Shown in pieces: positions 43,291 to 52,259 of a DNA stretch of 64,000 bases (positions are counted from its first letter, which is position 1; each line of letters opens with the position of its first letter). Made by a program: the position numbers and the translations under genes. This stretch comes from JADJEK01 sp052034255 (GTDB lineage Bacteria > Planctomycetota > B15-G4 > JADJEK01), in assembly GCA_052034255.1 (NCBI GenBank), contig JBPOIU010000022.1, positions 1-64,000 of the forward strand. The letters are read 5' to 3'. The notes below the pieces were generated by a model. It saw only the letters and a program-made list of their open reading frames with translations. It did not search any database and was not told where the DNA came from.

Positions 43291-44206
43291 CGGCGAACCT
43301 CCCCTTGGTGGCGAGGAAGAACGCGTGGCCGGGGATGAACGTGAGCAGCGCCCACAGCGCCATGACGAGCAGAGCGGTCCACGGCACGGCCGCGGTCTCG
43401 AACGTCAACGCGGCGCGATAGATCTCGACCAAGTGGAAGAACGGATTCACCTGCATCAGCCACGACCACTGCGCGAGGTTCTCCGCTTTGGTGATCAACT
43501 GCGCGGGGTAGACGATCGGCGTGGTGAAGAACCACAGCATCAGGAACAGTTGGACGATCTGCGACGTATCGCGGATGAAGATGTTGAGCGCGCCCAGGAA
43601 CAACCCGAGCCCGGTCGTGAACACGACCTGCAGCACGAGCGCCGGCAGGATCAGCCAGAAGTGCTGCGGCAGGCTCCCGAGCACGATCAGGCGCACGACG
43701 ACGTACACGGCGAGCGCGATCAGGAAGTAGATCGCGTTGACGGCGACGGCGTACAGCGGCAGCAGCTGCGACGGGAATGCGATCTTCTTGACCAAGTTGC
43801 CGTTCTCGAGCACGACGCCGGTGCAGCGCACGATCGACTCGGAGAACGAGATCCACGGCAGCAAGCCGGCCATGATGTAGAAGGCCGCGTGCGAGCGATC
43901 GCTGAGCACTGCGGCGTCGCCGCTGCCGCCTTCGAAGCGCTGCTGCAAGACCTCGACGAACACGAGGTAGTACACGCCGAACAGGATCAACGGGTTCAGC
44001 AACGGCCACAGGCGGCCGAGCAACGAGCCCTCGTAACGGGCTTTGAGGTCGCGCCATACGAACGACGTCACCAGCTCGCGGTGGCGCCAGGCGATGAACG
44101 GCAGCGACAGCGACTCGGGGAGCTTCACGATGGAATGGTGCTCGGAAAACGGGCGAGGGACGAACGCGAAGGGCGAGCAGACTACCAGCGTCCGCGTGCG
44201 CGTCAT
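43280..44206 (-). CDS. wzm: Polysaccharide ABC exporter permease
   Basis: The 308-residue protein is an ABC-2-type permease of the O-antigen/teichoic acid exporter family. After a soluble N-terminus comes FVWRDLKARYEGSLLGRLWPLLNP, the conserved amphipathic helix and first membrane segment. Five further hydrophobic segments follow (LILFGVYYLVFVEVL, IMAGLLPWISFSE, YAVAVNAIYFLIALAVYVVV, LILPALVLQVVFTTGLGLFLG, WFFTTPIVYPAQLI). It should carry a lipid-linked glycan across the inner membrane with the Wzt ATPase. A GTG at 44128 is an alternative start that drops 26 residues. It is the first gene of the export operon and faces the exonuclease gene across 126 bases. Confidence 0.92.
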   Translation of the reverse strand: MTRTRTLVVCSPFAFVPRPFSEHHSIVKLPESLSLPFIAWRHRELVTSFVWRDLKARYEGSLLGRLWPLLNPLILFGVYYLVFVEVLQQRFEGGSGDAAVLSDRSHAAFYIMAGLLPWISFSESIVRCTGVVLENGNLVKKIAFPSQLLPLYAVAVNAIYFLIALAVYVVVRLIVLGSLPQHFWLILPALVLQVVFTTGLGLFLGALNIFIRDTSQIVQLFLMLWFFTTPIVYPAQLITKAENLAQWSWLMQVNPFFHLVEIYRAALTFETAAVPWTALLVMALWALLTFIPGHAFFLATKGRFADEL

Positions 44207-44332
44207 CCGCGAGGATCCCCCGCGAGCTTCGGCACTCTTTGCCGCCGGACTGAAACGAGCGTGCTGGACAGCTCGGCGAACGGCGAACCGATCGGTAGCC
44301 GATCGTGCGTCCGCTCCTTATGTTCCGCCCCC

Positions 44333-45184
44333 ATGCTGAACCAGGACCAGCCCCTCGCCGATGTCGTGTTCGTCGCGTTCGACACCGAAACCACCGGGAC
44401 CGGCGCCGGAACGCGATTGCTCGAGATCGCCGGATCGCGCTTCGTGGGCGACCGGTTGGAGGGGACGTTCCAAACGCTGATCGACCCGGAGCAACCCATC
44501 CCGCCGGAGTCGACGGCGATCCACAACATCGATGACGCGATGGTCCGCGGTCAGGACAAGGCGCCGGAAGCCTTGCGCAAGTTCCTGGAGTTCGCCCAGG
44601 GAGCAGTTCTGATCGCGCACAACGCCAGCTTCGACGCATCGATGGTCGGCCTGGAACTCGGCCGGGCGAAATTGCCCGCGCCGTCCATGCCGATCCTCGA
44701 TTCGCTGAAGGCGGCGCGCCGCTCGTACCCCGGGACATCGCATTCGCTGGACACGTTGATCGAGACGGCCGGATTGCCGCGCCAGGACGCACGTCACCGT
44801 GCGCTCGGCGATGCCGAATTGGTGCGTCATCTCGTTCGACGTTTGACCGAGATCCTCGGCGGCGACCGCACGCCGCTGGCGAAGTTCGTGGACTGCGCGG
44901 GAGGGATCGACACCTTCGAGAAATACCTGCCCGTCGAGCCCGCGCTGCCGTTCGCGTTGAAACTGCTGTCCGACGCCGCGCGCTCGCAGACGAAGGTGAA
45001 CTTGCACCTCGACACCGGCGGCGCGAAGACGCTGCAGAAGATCGTCTCGCCGCGCCTGCTGTATTCCTGGTACGGCACCGACGTCCTCGAGGCGTATTGC
45101 CCCGATGAAGGGATCGTGAAGACCTTCCGCTTGGACAAGATCACGCGCGTCGAGAAGGGCGCGTCGAGCGGGTTCTTGTTTTAG
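44333..45184 (+). CDS. DnaQ-like 3'-5' exonuclease with WYL-like tail
   Basis: The 283-residue protein has a DEDD exonuclease domain: the ExoI motif FVAFDTETTGTG near residue 14, AHNASFDASMV near residue 94 (ExoII) and ARHRALGDAELV near residue 150 (ExoIII, DEDDh type). After about residue 190 the C-terminal part, KIVSPRLLYSWYGTDVLEAY through VKTFRLDKITRVE, resembles a WYL domain, a ligand- or nucleic-acid-sensing module. A repair or processing role on DNA or RNA is likely. The -10-like hexamer TTATGT precedes the ATG by a few bases, suggesting a short leader. The gene is divergent from the exporter operon. Confidence 0.85.
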   Translation: MLNQDQPLADVVFVAFDTETTGTGAGTRLLEIAGSRFVGDRLEGTFQTLIDPEQPIPPESTAIHNIDDAMVRGQDKAPEALRKFLEFAQGAVLIAHNASFDASMVGLELGRAKLPAPSMPILDSLKAARRSYPGTSHSLDTLIETAGLPRQDARHRALGDAELVRHLVRRLTEILGGDRTPLAKFVDCAGGIDTFEKYLPVEPALPFALKLLSDAARSQTKVNLHLDTGGAKTLQKIVSPRLLYSWYGTDVLEAYCPDEGIVKTFRLDKITRVEKGASSGFLF

Positions 45185-45343
45185 GCGGCGGAGCCGCCGG
45201 ACTCACCAGGCCTGGCGCGGCGTGAACGAATCAGGGGTCGGACCCAGCGGGTCCGACCCCTGATTCGTTCACGTTTCGAGGCGGCTGCCGCCGCCTCGAA
45301 GCTACGCCGAACTCCACCTGGTGAAGGCGGCGGCTTCGCTGCC
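45184..45343. repeat. Composite REP/BIME-like inverted repeat
   Basis: The core is a perfect 24-bp inverted repeat (45222-45245 and 45249-45272) with a 3-base loop. It contains the GGGTCGGACCC-like motif often seen in REP elements tied to REP-associated transposases. The outer flanks are also inverted copies of each other: GGCGGCGGAGCCGCC then TCACCAGG on the left, and the reverse complement of a similar sequence on the right. A second perfect hairpin (11-bp arms, 45275-45300) interrupts only the right flank. It fills the gap between two convergent genes and can also end transcription. Confidence 0.75.
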
Positions 45344-45664
45344 TCAATCCATGTCGAACGGGCGACGTGGCAATTCTTCGTCCGGGTCGATCTCGACCTT
45401 TTTCTTGGCGTCGTCGAACGCGCGGTCGAGTTTCTTCTTCTGATCCTTCAACGAGCGCAGCGCGTCGTCGAACGCGTCGGCTGGATCGGTGGCGCGCTTC
45501 TGGACCCGATCGAGCGCGTCGTCGAACGCTTTGACGTCACCCTTCTTGCGCGGCGGCGCCTTGGCCGGCCGCTCGGTCCCGTGGCGCACGACCTCGCCGG
45601 TCTCGAGATCGAGCAGGATCCAGCCTTTGCAGTTGGGACACGAGAGTTCGAACTCGCGGCGCAT
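45344..45664 (-). CDS. Small protein with CxxC and AFDDA repeats, unknown function
   Basis: The 106-residue protein opens MRREFELSCPNCKGWILLDLETG, a half zinc ribbon with one CxxC (CPNC). After a basic linker, three copies of an acidic helical motif follow: KAFDDALDRVQ, DAFDDALRSLK and RAFDDAKKKVE. A dimer could form a full zinc site. The ATG at 45664 has a strong ribosome binding site (GGAGGTGA, two to three bases away). The gene is divergent from the binding-protein gene at 45821 and ends next to the composite repeat. I do not recognise the family. Confidence 0.72.
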   Translation of the reverse strand: MRREFELSCPNCKGWILLDLETGEVVRHGTERPAKAPPRKKGDVKAFDDALDRVQKRATDPADAFDDALRSLKDQKKKLDRAFDDAKKKVEIDPDEELPRRPFDMD

Positions 45665-45820
45665 GTTCACCTCCGGTGCGACGCCCCGGATCGTAGGGAC
45701 TCCGCCCGCCCGCGGTGAAATCGGCAGGCGTTGCTGGACGCAAGCTGAACGGGTACGACGCTGCTCCGTTGCTACGCCCTGACTTCGATCGAAAACCGCT
45801 CGTCCGACGAGGAGCGCCCG

Positions 45821-46984
45821 ATGACCGCAGACGAAAACGCTCCGCAGAAGAAGCGCCAGATCGTGATCCGGCCCTCGAAATGGCGGCTCGTGTTCTGGGG
45901 GTTGTGTCTCGCCGTGATCGGCTGGTTGGCGTGGGTCGGACCCTTCAGCGAGAAGAAGGACGCACCGTCGGCCAGCGATCCCATCGTGGAGTCCACGGTG
46001 ACGCGCTATCCGGTCGCCGGCGACCAGCCCGGCGGCATCGACCCGACCGCCCCGCCGGTGCTGCGCATCGGCGTGATGAATCGAGCGGCCCACGCGGTGG
46101 TGCTGAACGCGCTCGAAGCGAACCTGTTCGCAGTGCTGCTGCAAGAGCACGGTCGCGTCGACAGCGAGATCTTCACGCGCGCGGCCGAGTTGGCGAACGC
46201 CGTGGACGCCGGCGAGCTCGACCTCGCATGCATGCCCTTGCGCGACGCGGTCGCGCTGGTCGCGAAAGGCAGCCCGGTGCGCGTGATCGCCGGCGCGGCC
46301 ACGCGCGACGAGCAGTACGTGATCGGCAAGGGACTGACGAAGATCACGTTCAAGGACCTCACGTCGTACCGCTTCGGACTGGCCGATCCGCCCACGCTCG
46401 ACGTCGCCGCGGTGTTGGGTCAAAACGTCGGCGCGGTCGAGCTGTTGTCGACGCAGGACGTGATCAAGGGACTCTCCGCGGGCACGCTCGACGCGGCGAT
46501 CCTGCCCGAGCCGCACGCGTCGACGGCGGCGCTCGGGGCAGGAGCACGACTCCTGCCGGCGGAAGAAGTCGGCCCGGCCGGCGCCCTGACGTCGGGAGCG
46601 GTCGTCGTGGTGCGCGATGATGCAGCCACGCGGCTCGGCGAGACCCTGGCGCACCTGCTGGAACAGCTCGAGTTCTCGCGCTGGCTCGTGACGAACGACC
46701 CGGTGACCGCGATCGACCGCGCCCGCACCTTTCTCGTGAACGCGGGCGTTCGTACCCCCGACGGCTTCGTTTGGGAGCAAGCCGTGCGCAACGTGACGCT
46801 GGACACGGTCGTGCCGATCGATGCGCTGCGTTCGTTGGCGCGGCTGGCGAACACCGACGACGCGCGCGCGCAGCAACGGTTGCTGAACGATGCGGCGCAG
46901 CGTGCTGCGCGCACCGCGTTCGAAGCGGCGCAGCACGAACCGACGCCCGCGCCCGACGACGCGAACGGCGACGGCGGGCACTGA
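45821..46984 (+). CDS. Membrane-anchored ABC-type substrate-binding protein (orphan)
   Basis: The 387-residue protein begins with a cytoplasmic stretch, then one membrane segment (WRLVFWGLCLAVIGWLAWVG) and a periplasmic binding-protein fold of the nitrate/sulfonate/NMT1 type. RIGVMNRAAHAVVLNALEANLFAVLL is the first lobe, DAGELDLACMPLRDAVALV and GSPVRVIAGA follow, and SGAVVVVRDDAATRLG comes later. No permease or ATPase gene is adjacent, so it may serve as a sensor or work with a distant transporter. GGAG lies about seven bases before the ATG. The C-terminal 30 residues are Ala/Asp-rich and disordered. Confidence 0.8.
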   Translation: MTADENAPQKKRQIVIRPSKWRLVFWGLCLAVIGWLAWVGPFSEKKDAPSASDPIVESTVTRYPVAGDQPGGIDPTAPPVLRIGVMNRAAHAVVLNALEANLFAVLLQEHGRVDSEIFTRAAELANAVDAGELDLACMPLRDAVALVAKGSPVRVIAGAATRDEQYVIGKGLTKITFKDLTSYRFGLADPPTLDVAAVLGQNVGAVELLSTQDVIKGLSAGTLDAAILPEPHASTAALGAGARLLPAEEVGPAGALTSGAVVVVRDDAATRLGETLAHLLEQLEFSRWLVTNDPVTAIDRARTFLVNAGVRTPDGFVWEQAVRNVTLDTVVPIDALRSLARLANTDDARAQQRLLNDAAQRAARTAFEAAQHEPTPAPDDANGDGGH

Positions 46985-47123
46985 TCGACGCCGCGGGACA
47001 CGCGAGGGTCTCCGCGACGCGCGGTTCGCGCGCGAGCATCCCCACGCGCCCCACCGCTCCCCGCGCGCGAGTGCGCGCTACACTCGGCCTCGACGTCGAC
47101 CGACCTCGTTGCGGAGTGCCCGA

Positions 47124-48398
47124 GTGCTCGAACCCGCTGGACGCTCCCGCCCGCAGCTCGACGTGACGCGGGGTTCGTATGCGCTCCCGCTCGCCTACGG
47201 CAGCGCGCTGCTGCTGCATTTGCTGTTCCTGAAGAGTCTGGTCTACCGCCTCGCCTTGCCCGATTTCGCGGTCGTCTTGGTCGCGGCGTCGACGTTCGGC
47301 GGGCTGTATCTGCCGACCGTCGTGCTGCAGGCCGCGTTCGCGCAGCACGCCGCGCGGCGGGACGGATCTACGCCATGGCTCGCGCGACTCGATCGTCTGC
47401 TCGGGGTCGGCTCGCTCGTCGCCCTCGGCTGCGGGCTGTGCATCGCGTTCGTCCCCGGTGTACGCACCGTCTTGCATTGGCCGCTACTGCTCGCGGCGGT
47501 CACCTCGCCGCTGATCGGCGCGTGGGCGGCGTCGACGCGCGTGGTGCATGGCGCGTTGCTCGGACACGAGCGCGAGCGTTGGTTCGCCGCGCTGACGATC
47601 GCCGAACCGGCGCTGCGCCTCGCGTTCGCGCTCGGATTGCCGCGTTGGTGCGACGACGCCACGGCGGCATCGATCGCGATGACGGCCGCGCCGGTGATCA
47701 CGTTGCTCGTCGGCCGCGCATTGCTGCCGCGCCGCGACGCCACGACACCGACGTCGAGCGCACGACGCCCGCTCGAGTTCCAACCGCGCACTTGGTTGAC
47801 GCTCGCGTTCGCGGGGACGCTGTCGTTCATCGACGTCGTCTTCGCGAACATCCGGCTGCCGCCCGACGAAGCCGCGCGCTACGTCGGTTTGTCGGCGATC
47901 GCGCGTTTCCCCGAACTCCTCGCGGCGCCGCTCGCGCTCGCGCTGCTGACGCGGACGCGGTTGCGCGTGTTCACGCGCGATTCTCCGTTCCCCGAGCTGT
48001 GGCAGAGTCTCGGCAAGGTCGCATTGTGGCTCGCTGCCGCCGTCGCGTTCACGCATCTGCTCGGACGGGACATCGTGCGCCTGTTGCTGCAGACCGAGAC
48101 CTTCGCGAGCGTCACACCGCTGCTGCCGCGACTCGTGCTCGGTCACGCGTTGATCGCGTTCGCGCAGACGCTGCTGTTCTTCGGGATCGCGAACGGGGCC
48201 GTCGGCATGCCGTTGGTCCCGCTGACCCTGCTGTGGTCGTACGCCATGCTGCTCGCGGAACGCGGCACGACCGCCAGCCATTGCGCGTGGACGTGCGTGC
48301 TGATCGGCGCGCTCTCGGTGTTGTTCACGGCAATGGTCGTGATCGTGCCGCCGCTGCTCGCCGCACGTACGCGTCGAGGACCCCGCCCGGCCAAATGA
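47124..48398 (+). CDS. Multi-pass membrane protein, possible polysaccharide flippase
   Basis: The 424-residue protein has about eleven hydrophobic segments spread over its whole length (LPLAYGSALLLHLLFLKSLV, LPDFAVVLVAASTFGGLYLP, LAFAGTLSFIDVVFANIRLP, VALWLAAAVAFTHLLG and others). The spacing and the loop with ARYVGLSAIARFPE resemble MATE/Wzx-type flippases that turn lipid-linked sugars over the inner membrane. Sequence support is weak, so this is tentative. A GTG start at 47124 is used: GGAG lies seven bases upstream and TACACT lies about 40 bases upstream. The reading upstream of it is Arg-rich and non-coding-like. Confidence 0.65.
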   Translation: MLEPAGRSRPQLDVTRGSYALPLAYGSALLLHLLFLKSLVYRLALPDFAVVLVAASTFGGLYLPTVVLQAAFAQHAARRDGSTPWLARLDRLLGVGSLVALGCGLCIAFVPGVRTVLHWPLLLAAVTSPLIGAWAASTRVVHGALLGHERERWFAALTIAEPALRLAFALGLPRWCDDATAASIAMTAAPVITLLVGRALLPRRDATTPTSSARRPLEFQPRTWLTLAFAGTLSFIDVVFANIRLPPDEAARYVGLSAIARFPELLAAPLALALLTRTRLRVFTRDSPFPELWQSLGKVALWLAAAVAFTHLLGRDIVRLLLQTETFASVTPLLPRLVLGHALIAFAQTLLFFGIANGAVGMPLVPLTLLWSYAMLLAERGTTASHCAWTCVLIGALSVLFTAMVVIVPPLLAARTRRGPRPAK

Positions 48399-48425
48399 AC
48401 GCCGATCGCGCGGGCGCTGCGGCGG

Positions 48426-49895
48426 TCAATCCGCGGAAGCCGTCGCCGGATCGAATTGGAGCTGGTCGTTGAGGGCGCGGGCGCGCAGCGCTTCCACGTG
48501 GTCGACGGCCGCGCTCGTCCAAGCGAATGCCAGCGCATAGACGATCGCGAGCATCCACAACATCCGCCGGGCACCGGCCAGCACGCCGCCGGTCGTCCCC
48601 CCCACGCCGCCGCCGAACACGAACGGCAGCGACGCCAACGGCAACGCGAGCAGCGCCGGATGCGGAGCGCCGAGCACGTCGAGGAAGTCATCGCCGCGAT
48701 CGAACGGCCACGTGCGGGTCACCCCGAGGAACAGCAACGTCGCCATCGGCGCAGCCAAGGCGAGGACCGACGCCAACACCGGAACGGATCGCGAGCGCCG
48801 TGTGTTCTTCGCGGGCGGCGGCGGCGCTTGCCGGCGCGAGCGCAACGCGAACGCGAGCAGCGCGAATCCGGCGGCGCACAGGAACACGAGGTCGTGCAAG
48901 GCGCGCACGGGACGCGCTGCGTCGCCGCGCCCGAGTCCGGGAGGTTGGTCGGCGCCTGCGACCGTCGAATCACCGCGCCGCTGCGCGTCGGGGCGATTCG
49001 GGACCGGCGCCGCGTACGTCACCTCGGCCGCGACCCGCGCGTCCGAGCGCAGCAGCGTCGTCGCCGCCACGCGCTCGGCGACGCGGCGCAGGTCGGCGGT
49101 CGTCGACGCGCTCGGTGCGGCCAACGCGAACCGTTCCGCGAACGACCGCGTGAACTCGCCGGGGCGCGTGCCCGGGCGTTGGAACGCGCGCCGCACGAGG
49201 AAGTCCCGAGCCTCGAGGTCGTCGACGCCGGCTTCGACCAACACGCGTTCCGCCGCCAACATGCGCCGCAGCGGATGTTCGTCGATCACGACGGCGCACG
49301 CGGCGCGCGTCAGCAGGTCCGCGGCTTCGGTCGTCCGCCCCGCATCGAACGCGGCGGCCGCGAGCACGAGCGGCACCGTGCCGTCGTCGGGATCGAGGTT
49401 CGCGTGAACCTGCGCGAGCGCGTCGAGGAGCGCTTCGTCCGCACGGTTCTGGACCGTGTCGCTCGGCACCACCGCGGAGCGATGGTCACGCAACGCCGTG
49501 ACGGCGAGTCCGAGGAACGCCGGCTCGTCGGGGAACGAGTCGCAGAACGTCAGCAGTTCGTCGAACGCGCGCTCGAATCCGTCGCCGATCAGGTTGGCGC
49601 GACCGAGGGCATTGGCCGCCCACGCCACCTCGGCGGCTCCGAGGCGCGTATTCACGTCGCGCGCTTCGTCCCGCGCCAAGGATTCGAAGCGTTCCGCGAG
49701 TGCCGCGTAGCCCGCTTCGTCGTCCAGCGTCAACCGCTGGTGTCCGGGCGCGCAGGCGGCGAACGCGCGCTTCGTGGCCTCGTACGCGCGCGAGGCCGCC
49801 GACGACGCCAGCGCGAACGACGCGCCGACGCATGCCGCCAGGAGAACCCACCCGGCCGCGACGAAGCGGCGATCGCGCGTTCCAAAAGCTCCCAT
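48426..49895 (-). CDS. TPR-like membrane protein, unknown function
   Basis: The 489-residue protein has an N-terminal membrane segment (FVAAGWVLLAACVGASFALA). A long helical region rich in Ala, Leu, Arg and Glu follows over residues 40-330 with TPR-like helix pairs (LGLAVTALRDHRSAVV, ALLDALAQVHANLDPDDG). Three to four C-terminal membrane segments end it (LHDLVFLCAAGFALLAFAL, VLASVLALAAPMATLLFLGV, MLWMLAIVYALAFAW). The helical part should lie outside the cytoplasm. It is convergent with the flippase-like gene (27 bases apart) and divergent from the cyclase gene. I do not recognise the family. Confidence 0.75.
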   Translation of the reverse strand: MGAFGTRDRRFVAAGWVLLAACVGASFALASSAASRAYEATKRAFAACAPGHQRLTLDDEAGYAALAERFESLARDEARDVNTRLGAAEVAWAANALGRANLIGDGFERAFDELLTFCDSFPDEPAFLGLAVTALRDHRSAVVPSDTVQNRADEALLDALAQVHANLDPDDGTVPLVLAAAAFDAGRTTEAADLLTRAACAVVIDEHPLRRMLAAERVLVEAGVDDLEARDFLVRRAFQRPGTRPGEFTRSFAERFALAAPSASTTADLRRVAERVAATTLLRSDARVAAEVTYAAPVPNRPDAQRRGDSTVAGADQPPGLGRGDAARPVRALHDLVFLCAAGFALLAFALRSRRQAPPPPAKNTRRSRSVPVLASVLALAAPMATLLFLGVTRTWPFDRGDDFLDVLGAPHPALLALPLASLPFVFGGGVGGTTGGVLAGARRMLWMLAIVYALAFAWTSAAVDHVEALRARALNDQLQFDPATASAD

Positions 49896-49904
49896 ACGGC
49901 TGGC

Positions 49905-49910
49905 TATGCT
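49905..49910 (+). promoter_or_regulatory. Possible -10 element of cyclase gene
   Basis: TATGCT in the 89-base divergent gap lies about 75 bases before the cyclase ATG. It matches the TAnnnT hexamers found before several first-in-operon genes here (TAGAAT, TACACT, TACTCT). No convincing -35 box is visible. Confidence 0.25.
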
Positions 49911-49984
49911 ACGCGGCCCGCGCGCACCCCGGAAGGCATGCGCGGCAGCGACCCGTGACCCGCGAGACGACGACACCCGGACCG

Positions 49985-52147
49985 ATGATCACGCTCACAC
50001 CTACTCGCATCGGTCTCGTGCTCGGGGCCACCGCCGGCATGATCGCGGCTCTGCTCGGCCAGACGTCGCTGATCCAGCGCATCGAGGCCAAGCCCTACGA
50101 CGTCCTCGTGTCCGCCTTCGCGCGCCCGGAACTCGGCGCGACGTCGCGCGTGAAGGTGTTGCTGTACACCGACGACGACGTGCAGATCTTCAAGCGCGAG
50201 TACCCGGAGCTGCGCTATCCGCCGCCGCGCTCGTTCTACGCGGACGTCATGGAGCAGATCCGCGGCATCGGCGTCGAGCCCGGCGCGTTCGTCTTCGACA
50301 TCATCATGTCCGAGAGCTCGAACATCCCCGGCGACGACGAGGTGTTCGCGACGGCGGTCCGAAAGGCCGGCAACGTCGCGATGGCGATGGCCGTCTTCCC
50401 GCCGGGGGCGGCCGAGGGCACGACGCTCGATGCCGGAACGGACACGCCACCGGAACCGCTGCCCGCTCCCGCGCGCATCGAGCTCTACGGCGCTCCGGAT
50501 GCGCTGCCGCTCGTGACCAATGCGCAGCTACCGATGCCGGCGGTGCAAGACGCCGTCGCCCGCTTCGGGAACGCGTACGTGAAGGTCGACCGCGGCGACC
50601 TGCTGCGCACGATGCCGATCGCGTTCCGTTACCTCGACACGATCACCCCGTCGCTGCCCGTCGCAGCGGTGATGGCGTATTCCGGCGATTCGTCGCTCGC
50701 GCTCGAGAAGCGCACGCTGCGCCGCTTCGCCGGCATCGACGTCCCGGTCGTCGACGGCAAGCTGCTCGTCAACTTCCGCGGGCCGCGCGGCACGTTCCCC
50801 ACGGCCTCGCTGACGAGCGCGTTGGCCCTGAAGCCGAGCGCTGCCGGCGAAGCCTGGCGCCAATCCCTGCGCAAGGGCGACATCGTCGTGATCGGCGCGA
50901 ACGTCACCGGCCATCCCGACGTCCAAGCGACTCCGGTCGACGAGAGCCTCCCCGGTCCGGAGTTCATCGCGACCGTCATCGACAACCTGCTGCGTGGCGA
51001 CGCACGGTCGCGATTGCCTGGTTGGTTGAACTTCCTGATCCCGATCGTGCTCGGCGCGACCGTCGGTCTGACCGCCGTGCTCGCGAGCCGCAAGCGTTCG
51101 GCGCTGGTGCTCGTCCTGCCGCTCGTGCTCGCCTATTTCGGCATCGTCGCGCTGGCGTTCGCGAACGGGTTGGTCCTCGACGTCGTGACCCCGTTCTCCG
51201 GCGCCGCGCTCGCCTACACCGGCTCCGCGCTGTACCTGTTCAACACCGAAGGCAAGAAGCGCCGTGAGATCCGGCAGTCGTTCTCGCGCTACCTCGCGCC
51301 CGAGGTGGTGACGACGCTCGAAGAACATCCGGAGCAACTGCGCCTCGGCGGCGAACGTCGCGAGATGACGATCCAGTTCTCCGATCTCGCGGGCTTCACG
51401 GGCTTCTCCGAGCGCATGAAGCCGGAAGAGCTCGTGACGTTCCTGAACGAGTACCTGACCGCGATGACGGACATCATCCTGGATCACCAGGGCGTCATCG
51501 ACAAGTACCTCGGCGACGCGATCATGGCGTTCTGGGGCGCGCCGATCCCGCGCGAGGACCACGCGCGTCTCGCGTTGTCCGCGGTCGCGCATTGCCAACA
51601 ACGACTGCAGAAGTTCGTCGAGGAGAAGAGCCAGCTCGGCCTGCCGAAGCTGATGGCGCGCACCGGCATCAACACCGGTCACGTCGTCGTCGGCAACATG
51701 GGCAGCAACCGCCGCTTCGACTACACGGTCATGGGCGATTCGGTGAATCTCGCGTCGCGACTCGAAGGCGCGAACAAGTTCTTCGACAGCATCGTGATGG
51801 TCACGGACGCGACGCTCGCCGCCGCCGGCGAAGGCGCGGCAATCGTGCGCCCGCTCGGCCGTTTACGCGTGAAGGGCAAGAACGAGCCGGTCGGCGTCCA
51901 CGAATTGCTCGGAGCCGGCGGCGCCCTCGAGACGTCGCTGCCGGCCTGGGCCGCGACGTTTGGCGAAGGCCTCGCGCTGTTCCAGAAGGGCGAGTTCAAG
52001 AAAGCCGCGGCGACCTTCGAACGCAGCCACGCCGCGCGCCCGGGGGGCGACCCCGTCTCGCAGCGCTACATCAAGTTGTGCGAGGAGTACCGCGTCAAGT
52101 ACGCCGCCGGCGACTTCGACGGCATCATCACATTGACCGAGAAATGA
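49985..52147 (+). CDS. CHASE2-domain class III adenylate/guanylate cyclase
   Basis: The 720-residue protein has one N-terminal membrane segment, an extracytoplasmic CHASE2 sensor (residues 30-335, IQRIEAKPYDVLVSAFARPEL, KGDIVVIGANVTGHPDV) and three membrane segments near 345-430. A class III cyclase domain follows (450-640). FSDLAGFTGFSE near 464 and YLGDAIMAFWGAP near 507 hold the two metal-binding Asp residues, and DYTVMGDSVNLASRLEG near 578 completes the site, so it looks active. A short TPR-like tail ends it (ALFQKGEFKKAAATFERSH). It would make cAMP or cGMP in response to an envelope signal; which nucleotide is not settled from the visible residues. Confidence 0.92.
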   Translation: MITLTPTRIGLVLGATAGMIAALLGQTSLIQRIEAKPYDVLVSAFARPELGATSRVKVLLYTDDDVQIFKREYPELRYPPPRSFYADVMEQIRGIGVEPGAFVFDIIMSESSNIPGDDEVFATAVRKAGNVAMAMAVFPPGAAEGTTLDAGTDTPPEPLPAPARIELYGAPDALPLVTNAQLPMPAVQDAVARFGNAYVKVDRGDLLRTMPIAFRYLDTITPSLPVAAVMAYSGDSSLALEKRTLRRFAGIDVPVVDGKLLVNFRGPRGTFPTASLTSALALKPSAAGEAWRQSLRKGDIVVIGANVTGHPDVQATPVDESLPGPEFIATVIDNLLRGDARSRLPGWLNFLIPIVLGATVGLTAVLASRKRSALVLVLPLVLAYFGIVALAFANGLVLDVVTPFSGAALAYTGSALYLFNTEGKKRREIRQSFSRYLAPEVVTTLEEHPEQLRLGGERREMTIQFSDLAGFTGFSERMKPEELVTFLNEYLTAMTDIILDHQGVIDKYLGDAIMAFWGAPIPREDHARLALSAVAHCQQRLQKFVEEKSQLGLPKLMARTGINTGHVVVGNMGSNRRFDYTVMGDSVNLASRLEGANKFFDSIVMVTDATLAAAGEGAAIVRPLGRLRVKGKNEPVGVHELLGAGGALETSLPAWAATFGEGLALFQKGEFKKAAATFERSHAARPGGDPVSQRYIKLCEEYRVKYAAGDFDGIITLTEK

Positions 52148-52226
52148 ACCCGACTTGCGACGGCGTACGCGCGTCGGCGTCCACAACATGGAGTCAGCCG
52201 GTGCGCAACTCGGCCCGGTCGCGCTC

Positions 52227-52232
52227 TAGAAT
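52227..52232 (+). promoter_or_regulatory. Possible -10 element (TAGAAT) of SH3 / M48 operon
   Basis: TAGAAT lies 28 bases before the ATG at 52260, in a surrounding sequence close to that at 11827. A weak TTGCGA-like box is not clearly placed. Motif resemblance only. Confidence 0.35.
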
Positions 52233-52259
52233 CCGCCCGCCTCGCTCACGGAGATCTCG

